The position numbers and the translations under genes are program-made. The notes beneath the pieces are model-generated. The model was not told where the DNA came from. It made no database searches and saw nothing but the letters and a program-made list of their open reading frames with translations. A DNA stretch of 64,000 nucleotides from assembly GCA_938083445.1 (NCBI GenBank), contig CALKCP010000003.1:124001-188000 (forward strand), read 5' to 3'. The stretch comes from an uncultured Ulvibacter sp. Its GTDB lineage: Bacteria > Bacteroidota > Bacteroidia > Flavobacteriales > Flavobacteriaceae. Shown piece after piece: positions 8,043-17,400 of this stretch (within the stretch, counting starts at the first letter, position 1; every line of letters begins with the position of its first letter).

Positions 8043-9350
8043 ATGGCTAAAGAACCGCAAAAAATAGGGTTGATTACAACGACCTCACTTGTTATAGGAA
8101 ACATGATTGGAGCGGGTATATTCGTGCTTCCAGCGGCTTTAGCAAAATATGGAAGTATAAGCCTTTTAGGGTGGTTGTTTTCTGCAGCTGGGGCCTTGAT
8201 TCTGGCCAAAATATTTAGCAATTTTAGTGTCATCCTTGCAGGTAAGAGCGGGGGTCCTTATGCGTATTCAAGGGCTGGCTTTGGAGACTTTATTGGTTTT
8301 CTAGTCGCTTGGGGATATTGGGTGTCATGCTGGGTTGGTAATGCGGCTATAGCGGTAGCTGTAATTAGTGCGCTAAGTTTTTTCTTTCCAGTTTTAGAAA
8401 CAAATCCTGTTTATGGGGTGATTCTTGGATTAAGCCTTATATGGCTTTTTACTTGGGTTAATTCTAGAGGCGTAAAAGAGTCAGGGAAAATTCAGGTTTT
8501 CACGACAGTATTAAAATTGGCTCCTTTGGTTTTTGTCATTATAATGGGTCTCTTTTTCTTTCAGCTTGATAATTTCCCCGCTTTTAATTTAACAGCAGAA
8601 AGTAATTTCGCTATTTTCCCTGTTGTTGCGGTGTTGACCTTATATGCATTCTTAGGAATTGAATCGGCGACTATTCCTGCTGAAAATGTTGAAAATCCAG
8701 AAGTAACGGTGCCTCGTGCGACCATGTTGGGCACTATCATTACAACGCTTGTTTATATTCTTGGAACAGTAGTCTTGTTCGGAATACTGCCAGTGGAAAT
8801 TCTAAGAGAATCTCCAACTCCGTTTGCCGATGCAGGAGAAATCATTGGAGGAGAATTCGCAGGATATTTTGTTGCGGCCGGAGCATCAATAGCAGCGATT
8901 GGAGCTTTAAATGGATGGATTCTAATAACGAGCCAGGTGCCTATGGCAATTGCGAAGGATGCTTTGTTCCCAAAGGTTTTTAAAAAGGAAAATAAAAATG
9001 GAGTGCCAATTTTAGGGCTTATAATTGGGAGTGTATTAACCTCTCTTTTAATGTTGATGAATTTTACAGAAGGTTTGGTAGATCAGTTTGAGTTTGTCGT
9101 TCTTCTTACAACCCTCACCTGCTTAGTACCCTATCTTTTCGTGGCTGCGTCCTATGTTGCTGTTTTAATTGACAAAAAACTTCATACAGATAGTGCTGTA
9201 AAAACCTTTGCCTTAGGCGGGTTGGGTTTCTTGTATTCAGTTTGGTCAATATACGGCTCTGGCCACGACACCGTTTTTTACGGGTTTTTATTGCTAATTT
9301 CCGGGATACCTTTTTATGTGTATATGAAGTGGAATAATAGAGAAAAATAA
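8043..9350 (+). CDS. APC-family amino acid transporter, AdiC-like
   Basis: The 435-residue inner-membrane protein has about twelve membrane segments. It begins with LVIGNMIGAGIFVLP, the unwound first helix that binds the substrate amino group in APC antiporters. The overall pattern is closest to the arginine/agmatine or basic amino-acid branch, but exchange and substrate are not proven. Its stop is immediately followed by the ATG of the dimethylargininase-like gene (9350/9351), so a guanidino compound is a reasonable substrate. It is divergent from the Rieske gene with only 75 bp between starts. Confidence 0.82.
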   Translation: MAKEPQKIGLITTTSLVIGNMIGAGIFVLPAALAKYGSISLLGWLFSAAGALILAKIFSNFSVILAGKSGGPYAYSRAGFGDFIGFLVAWGYWVSCWVGNAAIAVAVISALSFFFPVLETNPVYGVILGLSLIWLFTWVNSRGVKESGKIQVFTTVLKLAPLVFVIIMGLFFFQLDNFPAFNLTAESNFAIFPVVAVLTLYAFLGIESATIPAENVENPEVTVPRATMLGTIITTLVYILGTVVLFGILPVEILRESPTPFADAGEIIGGEFAGYFVAAGASIAAIGALNGWILITSQVPMAIAKDALFPKVFKKENKNGVPILGLIIGSVLTSLLMLMNFTEGLVDQFEFVVLLTTLTCLVPYLFVAASYVAVLIDKKLHTDSAVKTFALGGLGFLYSVWSIYGSGHDTVFYGFLLLISGIPFYVYMKWNNREK

Positions 9351-10238
9351 ATGAGACTAACACATCACTCAGAATACCTACAACTTAAATCAGTGTATAT
9401 TAAGCCCGTTGAAAATGCTTTTGTGTCAAACGACATGCTTTCAGAACAATGGGAAGAATTAAATTATTTATCCAAGCCTGAGTTTGGAAAAGCGGTTGAG
9501 GAATACAAAAGTTTTGAGAATAGTTTGAAAGGAGCAAATGTTAATGTTTGTCATTTTCCTTTTGACAAAGACTTGAGTATTGATTCTATGTATTGTCGGG
9601 ACGCCGCTATAGCAACAGATTTTGGAATGATCATGTGCAACATGGGAAAGGAAGGAAGACTCTTAGAGCCTCATGTTCAGAAGAAAGAATACATAGCAAA
9701 CAACATTCCGGTTTTAGGAAAAATAGTATCGCCAGGCACGCTTGAAGGCGGAGATGTTGCTTGGCTGGATGAAAAAACCTTAGCTGTAGGGCACACATAC
9801 AGAACAAACGAAGAAGGTATTTCACAATTGAAAGCTTTACTAGAACCAAAAGGTGTTGAGGTTATAGTGGCTAACCTACCTCATTATAAAGGAGTATCTG
9901 ATGTGTTTCATCTGATGTCTATTTTGAGTCCTGTTGCAAGGGATTTAGCGGTTATTTATTCTCCCCTGATGCCCATAAAATTTCGAAACGAACTTATTAA
10001 AAGAGGATTTAAATTTGTTGAGGTTCCAGAAGATGAATTTGAGTCAATGGGCTGCAATGTATTGGCTGTTGCCCCGAAAAAATGTATTATGGTTGCGGGA
10101 AACCCAAAGACCCAGAAAGCACTTGAAGCTGCGGGATGTGATGTGTTTGCGTATAAAGGCGATGAAATAAGTGTAAAAGGTGGAGGAGGACCAACTTGTC
10201 TAACTAGACCGCTGCTGCGCAGGGTGAATGGTGAGTAG
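9351..10238 (+). CDS. Dimethylarginine dimethylaminohydrolase / amidinotransferase family hydrolase
   Basis: The 295-residue enzyme belongs to the guanidine-modifying superfamily. Visible signatures are CRDAA (residues 82-86), EGGDV (132-136), a His in DVFHLMS (His187) and the C-terminal nucleophile Cys283 in GGGGPTCLTRPL. Family members hydrolyse methylated arginine to citrulline plus dimethylamine, or arginine to citrulline. It is directly coupled to the upstream transporter, suggesting uptake and hydrolysis of a guanidino amino acid. The last codons (VNGE and stop) fall inside a 7-bp repeat array, so the C-terminus has probably been reshaped by it. Confidence 0.8.
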   Translation: MRLTHHSEYLQLKSVYIKPVENAFVSNDMLSEQWEELNYLSKPEFGKAVEEYKSFENSLKGANVNVCHFPFDKDLSIDSMYCRDAAIATDFGMIMCNMGKEGRLLEPHVQKKEYIANNIPVLGKIVSPGTLEGGDVAWLDEKTLAVGHTYRTNEEGISQLKALLEPKGVEVIVANLPHYKGVSDVFHLMSILSPVARDLAVIYSPLMPIKFRNELIKRGFKFVEVPEDEFESMGCNVLAVAPKKCIMVAGNPKTQKALEAAGCDVFAYKGDEISVKGGGGPTCLTRPLLRRVNGE

Positions 10239-10251
10239 TGAATGGTGAAGC
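10224..10251 (+). repeat. 7-bp unit repeat, four units, across the gene end
   Basis: The units are GTGAATG, GTGAGTA, GTGAATG and GTGAAGC. The first two units hold the last codons and TAG stop of the dimethylargininase-like gene. The rest of the gap to 10369 shows nothing I recognise. Confidence 0.7.
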
Positions 10252-10369
10252 GTTCAAAAAGTTGATTTGTTGCACTGTTGAATCGTGCTATGTGAACGAT
10301 CTTTCTTCTTTCAGCGGACCTGTGCTCCATAGCCTCGGCAGAGGAGTAGGCGGTCTAACTTCTATTCCA

Positions 10370-11116
10370 TTACATTTTCAAATAAAACTGCTTCACCAAA
10401 TTGCGATAGTCATCCGTGTACATATGGCGTTCGGTTTCTATGGTCAATTCAGTAAATTCGATTTCAGTACGTTGGAAAGAAAACTCAAGCAAACTTCTTT
10501 TTTCTTCGGAAGTGCTGTTTCCTTTAACTCTACAAATCCGTCTTGGAAATAGACCTGCTTCAGAGGCTAAGCTAATAAATGATTTTTCCTCTTTCCGCGG
10601 AAGTATTAAGGCAAAGCTTCCTTTTTCTGAAAGTAACATATGCACGCAGTCTATAAGATGCTCAAAGGGAAGCGAGTCATTAAATCTCGCTAGCTTTCTC
10701 GATTTTTTCATTTCTTCTCCTTTCTTTAGAGATTCGTCTTTGCGGTCTGAAGGAGAATAGAACGGCGGGTTGGAAACAATCAAATCATAGGATTCATCTA
10801 CCTCTGTCGCAAACTCTTGAGCTGAAGCATGATAACAAAACAGACGGTCGGCCCAGGATGAGTTTTCGAAATTTTCGGTGCATTGCTCAAAAGCAGCATC
10901 GTCAATTTCAATCGCATCGATATCTGCAAAGACATTTCTTTGGGCAAGCTGAAGGGCTATGATTCCGGTTCCTGCACCAAGGTCTAGTATTTGATTCGTA
11001 TTTTGATCAATGGACACCCAGGCTCCAAGTAAAACGCCATCGGTGCCAATTTTCATTGCGCAGCGATCTTGATTTATAGAAAATTCTTTAAAGTGAAATG
11101 GAAGTGACATATTCAT
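10370..11116 (-). CDS. trmN6: tRNA1(Val) adenine-37 N6-methyltransferase
   Basis: The 248-residue SAM-dependent methyltransferase makes m6A37 in tRNA1(Val). It has the SAM loop DLGAGTG (45-51) and the amino-methyltransferase motif NPPFY (116-120) that binds the target adenine. Its start overlaps the rimM stop by one base, and it forms a run rpsP-rimM-trmN6 in which trmD, found here in enterobacteria, is missing. A second ATG two codons in (11110) is possible. Confidence 0.88.
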   Translation of the reverse strand: MNMSLPFHFKEFSINQDRCAMKIGTDGVLLGAWVSIDQNTNQILDLGAGTGIIALQLAQRNVFADIDAIEIDDAAFEQCTENFENSSWADRLFCYHASAQEFATEVDESYDLIVSNPPFYSPSDRKDESLKKGEEMKKSRKLARFNDSLPFEHLIDCVHMLLSEKGSFALILPRKEEKSFISLASEAGLFPRRICRVKGNSTSEEKRSLLEFSFQRTEIEFTELTIETERHMYTDDYRNLVKQFYLKM

Positions 11117-11640
11117 TAAAGATAGAGATCAATCAGTCCTTCGGGTACTTCTAAGAGAAGGTTTTTCGATGTGCGATCTAAATTCTTAATGAATTTGTCA
11201 ATAATTGGAATCAAGATTTGTTTGCCGTCTCGGTCAATTTCAAGCAAGGCCTGAGAGGTGGTGTCATTTACTCCGGTAATAACGCCAATTTTCCCGAAGG
11301 AGGTATCTTCGGCCGAAAACCCAATAATTTCGTGATAATAGAATTTGTTTCCGCTAAGTTCAGGCAAAAAAGAAAGAGGCAAGTATAAAGCAGCGCCCAT
11401 AAGTATATCGGCTTCATCTTCAGAACTTACATCTTCAAATTTTACACGAAGCAGTTGCGACTTGTGCAGAGAGCTTCTTACAATAAAAAATGGAACCAAA
11501 TTTTTGTGTTGTTCCACAAAAACTGATTCCATTTTAGTAAAGAGTTCGGGTTCGTCTGTATCTAATTTTACAAGTAGTTCCCCTTTAAAGCTATATTTTT
11601 TTACGATTTTGCCTAGGTAGAAGCATTTCTCCTTTTGCAT
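11116..11640 (-). CDS. rimM: 16S rRNA maturation factor RimM
   Basis: The 174-residue protein assists assembly of the 30S head and binds S19. It begins CFYLGKIVKKYSFKGELLVK, the family start, where the usual GxxG loop appears as SFKGE. The N-terminal RimM barrel covers about residues 1-90, and the rest is a PRC barrel ending in EVPEGLIDLYL, a normal family end. It lies 11 bp after rpsP and overlaps trmN6 by one base. Confidence 0.93.
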   Translation of the reverse strand: MQKEKCFYLGKIVKKYSFKGELLVKLDTDEPELFTKMESVFVEQHKNLVPFFIVRSSLHKSQLLRVKFEDVSSEDEADILMGAALYLPLSFLPELSGNKFYYHEIIGFSAEDTSFGKIGVITGVNDTTSQALLEIDRDGKQILIPIIDKFIKNLDRTSKNLLLEVPEGLIDLYL

Positions 11641-11651
11641 CGCTTAAAAAA

Positions 11652-12323
11652 TTATTCTTTAGTTTCTTCCTTTGGCTTTTCAGCAGCCTCTTCAGTTGCA
11701 GCTTCAGTTTTTTCAACCACAGCCTCAACAGTTTCTTCTACTACCTCAGCAGCTTTAGGTTCTTGATCAGCCTTTGCTTCTGCAGCAGCTGCATCTATAG
11801 GTGAAACATTATCTTCAGCAGCTTCTTCAGCAACTTCGGCAGTTTCAACAACTTCTTCAACTTCTGGCGCAGCGGCAGCGGCAGCATCAGCAGCACGTTT
11901 CTCGTTCACAGCTTTTTCAGCAGCGAATGCAGCTTCTTTAATTTTGTTGCTAGCATCTGAAAGTTTAGCACGTTTGTTATCAACGGTTTTTCCTTTCTCT
12001 TCCAACCAAGCGTTGAATTTTTCCTCAGCTTGTTCTTCAGTTAATGCTCCTTTACGAACACCACCGGCAAGATGATTTTTCATCATAACTCCTTTATAAG
12101 AAAGGATAGCTCTAGCTGTGTCTGTTGGTTGAGCTCCATTTTGAAGCCATTTTACGGCACCATCAACGTCAAGTTCAATTTGTGCAGGGTTTACATTTGG
12201 ATTATAGATACCTAGTTTGTCTAAGTATTTACCATCTCTTTTTGAGCGGGCATCTGCCGCTACGATCCAGTAAAAGGGTTTTCCTTTTTTACCGTGTCTT
12301 TGCAATCTAATTTTTACAGGCAT
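11652..12323 (-). CDS. rpsP: 30S ribosomal protein S16 with long Ala/Glu C-terminal tail
   Basis: Residues 1-80 are a normal S16 core (MPVKIRLQRHGKKGKPFYWI at the start). The remaining 140 residues are a low-complexity extension rich in Ala, Glu and Val, making 223 residues against about 80-90 in most bacteria. A lysine-rich linker precedes a strongly acidic tail, so the extension is probably flexible and solvent-exposed. C-terminal extensions of S16 are known in Bacteroidota. A promoter with both elements lies upstream on the - strand. Confidence 0.95.
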   Translation of the reverse strand: MPVKIRLQRHGKKGKPFYWIVAADARSKRDGKYLDKLGIYNPNVNPAQIELDVDGAVKWLQNGAQPTDTARAILSYKGVMMKNHLAGGVRKGALTEEQAEEKFNAWLEEKGKTVDNKRAKLSDASNKIKEAAFAAEKAVNEKRAADAAAAAAPEVEEVVETAEVAEEAAEDNVSPIDAAAAEAKADQEPKAAEVVEETVEAVVEKTEAATEEAAEKPKEETKE

Positions 12324-12369
12324 ATAATTAATTTTTGAGGTTCTCGACCTCGATTATAATTTTGGATTG

Positions 12370-12396
12370 CAAAGATACCATTTCTTTTGTTTCAAA
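12370..12396 (-). promoter_or_regulatory. rpsP operon promoter, -33 TTTG and -7 TATCTTTG
   Basis: On the - strand TTTG (12393-12396) is followed after 15 bases by TATCTTTG (12370-12377), 47 bp before the rpsP ATG. The spacer is slightly shorter than the usual 17-23. Confidence 0.6.
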
Positions 12397-12420
12397 TTTA
12401 AAAGACTTAGGTTTTTATTT

Positions 12421-12428
12421 TACTTTTG
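12421..12428 (+). promoter_or_regulatory. -7 box TACTTTTG for the 12456 lipoprotein gene
   Basis: The octamer fits TAnnTTTG and lies 27 bp before the chosen ATG. It supports starting at 12456 rather than at the TTG at 12426, which lies inside the box. Confidence 0.55.
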
Positions 12429-12455
12429 TACGAAACCCTGTTTATCTCTTTTTTC

Positions 12456-13268
12456 ATGAAACAATTAATATTATTTATAAGCCTATTGGTTGTAGTGTGG
12501 AGTTGCCAAAAAACACAGGTTACAGATATTGTCTTACAAGCGGAAGTAGGCCCTAGTTTCTTTAGGTCATTAGATGCTAGGGTTACAGAAAACGAGGACG
12601 GCACCTATTTGATACAGGGTATTACTAATGAGGCGGTCCTTAACATGAAAATCGAGAATCTGGAGCGAAGGACATATGGTTTTGGAGGGATAAGTGCTAA
12701 TCATGCGTCTTTTGAAAATTTAAATGGAGACACATATGTTACAAACCCCCTGGGAGAAGGAAGCGTTAGCATTAGTGATTATGATGAAGAGGCTAAAACA
12801 GCTAGTGGCTCCTTTGAATTCAAGGCGGTTCTAGTGGGTGTAGATACTATTGCTGTTCAAAATGGATTGTTTTATCAAGCCAGAGTGATTAGTCTCCAAG
12901 ATGATAATGTTATTATCGAGCCTAATGGCAGTGCAGGTATCTTTGTTTGCGCCGTAAATGGAACTATTTATAATCCCTATAATGTGTCGGCAATAAAGTC
13001 TGACAATGTCATTGAGGTTAATGGGTATACCGGAATTAAGTCTGTGACAATTACCTTACCAGTAGATGTGGAGCCTGGAAGTTATAGTTTGCCAAGAATG
13101 GGTTTTTCGGCTTACTACCAAGATGGTGTTGGTTTGCAAGAGTCAACAGATGGAAATGTCATTGTCTTTTCCCATGATCTTGGTGAAAAGAAACTGAAAG
13201 GTACTTTTTCCTTTCTTACAGAGGATAAAGTGATAAGCCTAGGTCAATTTAATGTAAACTATCAATAA
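12456..13268 (+). CDS. Secreted lipoprotein, larger of two related proteins (DUF6252-like)
   Basis: The 270-residue protein starts MKQLILFISLLVVVWSCQKT, a lipoprotein signal ending at Cys17. Residues 25-150 form a beta-rich domain that matches, in order, the whole of the protein at 13810-14271: LQAEVG..F, I.GITNEAVLN, SGSFEF and QNGLFYQARV correspond to MQANLN..F, IIGTSDHEEFT, TGEFHL and SGGLFYSVPY. From memory this is the DUF6252 type, unverified. The C-terminal 120 residues look like a second, diverged beta domain. It is probably surface or periplasmic; function unknown. The TTG at 12426 is rejected because it falls inside the promoter box. Confidence 0.7.
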   Translation: MKQLILFISLLVVVWSCQKTQVTDIVLQAEVGPSFFRSLDARVTENEDGTYLIQGITNEAVLNMKIENLERRTYGFGGISANHASFENLNGDTYVTNPLGEGSVSISDYDEEAKTASGSFEFKAVLVGVDTIAVQNGLFYQARVISLQDDNVIIEPNGSAGIFVCAVNGTIYNPYNVSAIKSDNVIEVNGYTGIKSVTITLPVDVEPGSYSLPRMGFSAYYQDGVGLQESTDGNVIVFSHDLGEKKLKGTFSFLTEDKVISLGQFNVNYQ

Positions 13269-13809
13269 TAGGTTTATTTTTAATCTAAAGAAATAAACGG
13301 CTTCAAATACACTTCGAAAATACTAAAGCCTCAATACCCCCGTCTATTTTATTAAAAACATTCAAAAAGCGAAACAGAATGTTCAGCCCCTTTTTCATTG
13401 TTAATCGAAAATTTCCTGTGTTAAAGCCCATTAAAAGACTGCGTAATACCTGACACAAGGCAAAAAAATGTTAATTTAAAGAACACTGCAACCGATTAAG
13501 CTGTATTTTATCTATGTAAAAACATTAATTACATTCATGTGTAAAAAAAAGTAGTTTGTCGATAAATAAATGTCGTTTAGCTCAATAAAGTAGGAAAATT
13601 CTATTAAAAACAGCAAGTTAAGTCCTTAAAAAGACGAAATATGTTAAAATTTAGTGTATTTCATCGAATAATAACGTATTTAATCGTTTTATTCTGTTTG
13701 TTAAACCTATCTTTGAGTTCAGAGATCTAACATACTTAAACTAATTATTAAAAAACGGTACTAAGTTTTAGATTAAATGATTTTTTTAACCCTCTATTTT
13801 TAAGAAATT
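13269..13809. other. 541-bp AT-rich intergenic region
   Basis: No ORF or RNA gene is recognisable. A weak 8-bp inverted repeat, GTTTATTT (13272-13279) and AAATAAAC (13291-13298), directly follows the upstream stop and may end that transcript. The rest is AT-rich with no clear TAnnTTTG box before 13810. Confidence 0.4.
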
Positions 13810-14271
13810 ATGAAAAATATTATCCTTCTTCTTTTTACATCAGCTTTCTTCTTAGCATGTGAGCACACTGAAATAAATACAACTGCTATGCAAGCTAACT
13901 TAAATACTAAACTTTTTAAAGCTCACTCAGTGAGCGCAGCAGTAGATAATAATGCTCAAATGATCCATATTATCGGGACTTCCGATCATGAGGAGTTTAC
14001 GCTGCACACCCAATGGCGAGGACCAAGAACCTATGAGATTGGCCAAAATTCAGTAAACTATGCTACATATACTGATGCTAGTGGTAAAGTATATACAACA
14101 GCCACATCAGGAGGGTCTGGGGAGATTGAGCTAACAATTGAAGACAAAGATGCTCAGCGACTTACAGGCGAGTTTCATCTAACCTTTTTTAATGGGTCCG
14201 AAACTATAGTTGTTAGTGGCGGGTTATTTTATTCAGTTCCTTACTCAATATCGGATGTAGGTATCGAGTAG
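13810..14271 (+). CDS. Small lipoprotein, single-domain paralogue of the 12456 gene
   Basis: The 153-residue protein begins MKNIILLLFTSAFFLACEHT, a lipoprotein signal with lipobox FLAC and Cys17. The mature part is one beta-rich domain with GSGEIELTIEDKDAQRLTG and a final SGGLFYSVPY, closely parallel to residues 25-150 of the preceding lipoprotein. The two genes therefore look like an old tandem duplication with loss or gain of a second domain. No enzymatic motif is visible. A strong terminator follows 30 bp after the stop. Confidence 0.7.
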   Translation: MKNIILLLFTSAFFLACEHTEINTTAMQANLNTKLFKAHSVSAAVDNNAQMIHIIGTSDHEEFTLHTQWRGPRTYEIGQNSVNYATYTDASGKVYTTATSGGSGEIELTIEDKDAQRLTGEFHLTFFNGSETIVVSGGLFYSVPYSISDVGIE

Positions 14272-14301
14272 CATTATTTCTAAGGGTAAAAATTTTAAAC
14301 T

Positions 14302-14334
14302 ACACTCCTATGTTCTCATAGGAGTGTTTTTTTT
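14302..14334 (+). terminator. Rho-independent terminator
   Basis: ACACTCCTATG pairs perfectly with CATAGGAGTGT around a TTCT loop and runs into eight T's. It ends the 13810 lipoprotein transcript. Confidence 0.93.
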
Positions 14335-14450
14335 GTTCATAAGAGAGGCTAACTGTTTACAACTTCGCTTTCCTTTCTAAGGGGGTTTTTCTATTTTTAC
14401 TTCGGCTTATATGTCTGTAAGCTGAAAGTTTTTCGCAATAACCCCTAGCT

Positions 14451-17400
14451 ATGTTTTTAATTTTTGATACTGAAACCACTGGGCTCCCCAGAAATTGGAA
14501 CGCCCCATTAACTGACAGTGATAACTGGCCTCGTTGCGTTCAAATTGCTTGGCAACTGCACGATGAAATGGGTAATGTTCTTGAACACCAAGATTACTTA
14601 CTTCAGCCAGAGGGTTATAATATTCCTTTCGATGCAGAAAAAATTCACGGCATCTCAACCGAGCTTGCTCAAAAAGACGGTATTTCTTTATTAGAGATGA
14701 TAGAGAAGTTTAAAGAATCACTTTCAAAAACTAAGTTTCTTGTCGGGCAAAACCTAGGATTTGATCTCAATATTATGGGAGCCGAATTTCATAGATTGGG
14801 AATCGAAAATCCATTGCTGAAATATCCTGTTCTCGATACTTGTACTGAAACTACCGCTACCCTTTGTCAGTTGCCAGGCGGAAGAGGCGGGAAGTTTAAA
14901 CTACCAACTTTAACAGAATTACATGAGTACCTCTTTAAAGTTCCTTTTTCTGAAGCGCATAATGCAACAGCAGATGTAGAAGCAACAACCCGTTGCTTTT
15001 TAGAATTAATACGAAGGCAAGTTTTCACTGCTGAGGCACTGGATGTGCAGCCCGATTATGTTGAAAATTTTTCTAAGGCAAATCCGAAGCAAATTGAGTT
15101 AATTGGTTTAAAACATATTAATCTCAAAAAGGCTTCAGAAGCTATAAGGAAAGAACTAGAAGCAAGTCAAAAAACTCAAGAAATTTCTACCGAAAAAATT
15201 GACGAGAATATAGCTACGCTTCAAGATGTTGCTTTTGCACACTTACACAATCATTCTCAGTTTTCCATTCTTCAATCGACTATAAGTACTCAAGATTTGG
15301 TGGATGCAGCAGTTGCAAATGACATGCCGGCTGTTGCTATTACGGATAGTGGTAATATGATGGGGGCTTTTCATTTTGTTCGCGCTGTGAACAACTACAA
15401 CAGTGGACTTTCTGAGGATGAAAAAGATAAATCCTTAAAAGGGATTGTTGGTTGTGAGTTTTTTGTTTGTGATAACCATCTTAATAAGTCTCAAAAGGAT
15501 AATGGGTATCAAATTGTACTTCTTGCAAAGACAAAAAAAGGATATCATAATCTAGCTAAAATGTCTTCAATAGCTTACACAGAAGGATTTTATTATGTTC
15601 CTAGGATAGATCGAGAAATAATTAAAAAGTATAAAGAAGACGTTATTGTACTTTCAGGAGGGATTTATGGTGAGGTGTCAAGTAAGATTTTAAATATTGG
15701 AGAAAAGCAGGCCGAAGAGGCATTATTATGGTGGAAATCGGAGTTTGGAGAAGATTTTTATCTGGAGATATTACGTCACAATCAGGAAGATGAAAACCGT
15801 ATAAATACGGTGTTAATTGAATTCGCGAGAAAGCATGAAGTAAAATTAGTTGCTTGTAACAATACCTATTACGTCGAGAAAAATAACGCGAATGCGCACG
15901 ATATTTTGCTTTGTGTAAAAGATGGTGAGAAGCAAGCGACGCCCATTGGTCGCGGTCGAGGGTATCGCTACGGTTTGCCGAATCAGGAGTATTATTTTAA
16001 GTCTCAAGATGAAATGAAGATTTTGTTTAAAGATCTTCCTGAGGCAATAAGTACTATTGCTGAAATAGTAGAAAAAATTGAATCATACACCTTGGCCCGA
16101 GAGGTGCTGCTTCCTAAATTTGATATTCCGGAAGAGTTCTTAATGCCAGAGGACAAAGCGGATGGCGGAAAAAGAGGAGAGAATGCTTACTTAAAACATC
16201 TAACATTTTTAGGTGCTAAAAAGCGATATCCTGATCTAACTTCAGAAATAGAAGAACGCCTTAATTTTGAACTAGAAGTAATTGAAAATACAGGGTATCC
16301 GGGGTATTTTTTGATTACAGAGGATTTTATACGTGAAGCAAGGGCGATGGATGTTTCGGTAGGCCCTGGTCGTGGTTCTGCCGCGGGTAGTGCCGTTGCT
16401 TACTGTCTTTGGATTACCAATATTGATCCAATTAAATACAACCTTCTTTTTGAGCGTTTCTTGAACCCAGATCGTGTGAGTATGCCAGATATTGATATTG
16501 ATTTTGATGATGAAGGCCGCTCCAGAGTAATGGATTATGTGATAAATAAATATGGTAGTAATCAGGTAGCTCAGATTATAACCTATGGCACAATGGCAGC
16601 AAAATCGGCTATCAGGGATACGGCTCGGGTTTTGGATCTTCCATTAGGAGATGCAGATCGGATTTCGAAGTTGGTGCCTAATATGACCAAGCTGAATAAA
16701 ATTTTTGGATTGAGCGATCAAGAGCTTCGAAGAAAATTTAGAGGTGATGAGCTGCCTAAGGTAAATGAGTTGTTAAACCTTGCAGAAGGAGACGACTTGG
16801 AAGCAGAAACGATACAGCAGGCAAAAGTCTTGGAAGGTTCAGTTAGAAATACTGGAATTCATGCCTGTGGGGTGATTATTACACCAAGCGATATTACCGA
16901 TTTTGTACCAGTTGCAACAGCGAAAGACAGTGATCTATATGTTACTCAATTTGACAACTCTGTAGTTGAAAGTGCGGGCTTGTTAAAAATGGATTTCTTG
17001 GGCTTGAAAACCTTGACTTTGATAAAGGATACTGTGAAGTTGGTGAAGCATAAGCACAATGTTGATCTCGATCCTGATGCGTTTCCTTTGGATGATGAGA
17101 AGACTTATGAGCTTTTTCAAAGGGGTGAAACGGTAGGTATCTTTCAATATGAATCTGCGGGAATGCAGAAGTATATGAAAGAGTTGAAACCCACGGTTTT
17201 TGGAGATTTAATAGCAATGAACGCCTTGTATCGACCGGGTCCCTTGGAGTATATCCCAAGTTTTATTAGGCGAAAAAATGGAGAGGAAAAAATAGAATAC
17301 GATCTACCAGCAATGGAGGAATATCTCGACGAGACCTACGGAATTACGGTCTATCAAGAGCAAGTGATGTTGCTTTCACAGAAGTTAGCAGGTTTTACCA

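Noticed and set aside
10252-10369. Gene remnant between the dimethylargininase-like gene and trmN6
   Set aside because: No frame in the gap gives a recognisable protein fragment on either strand.
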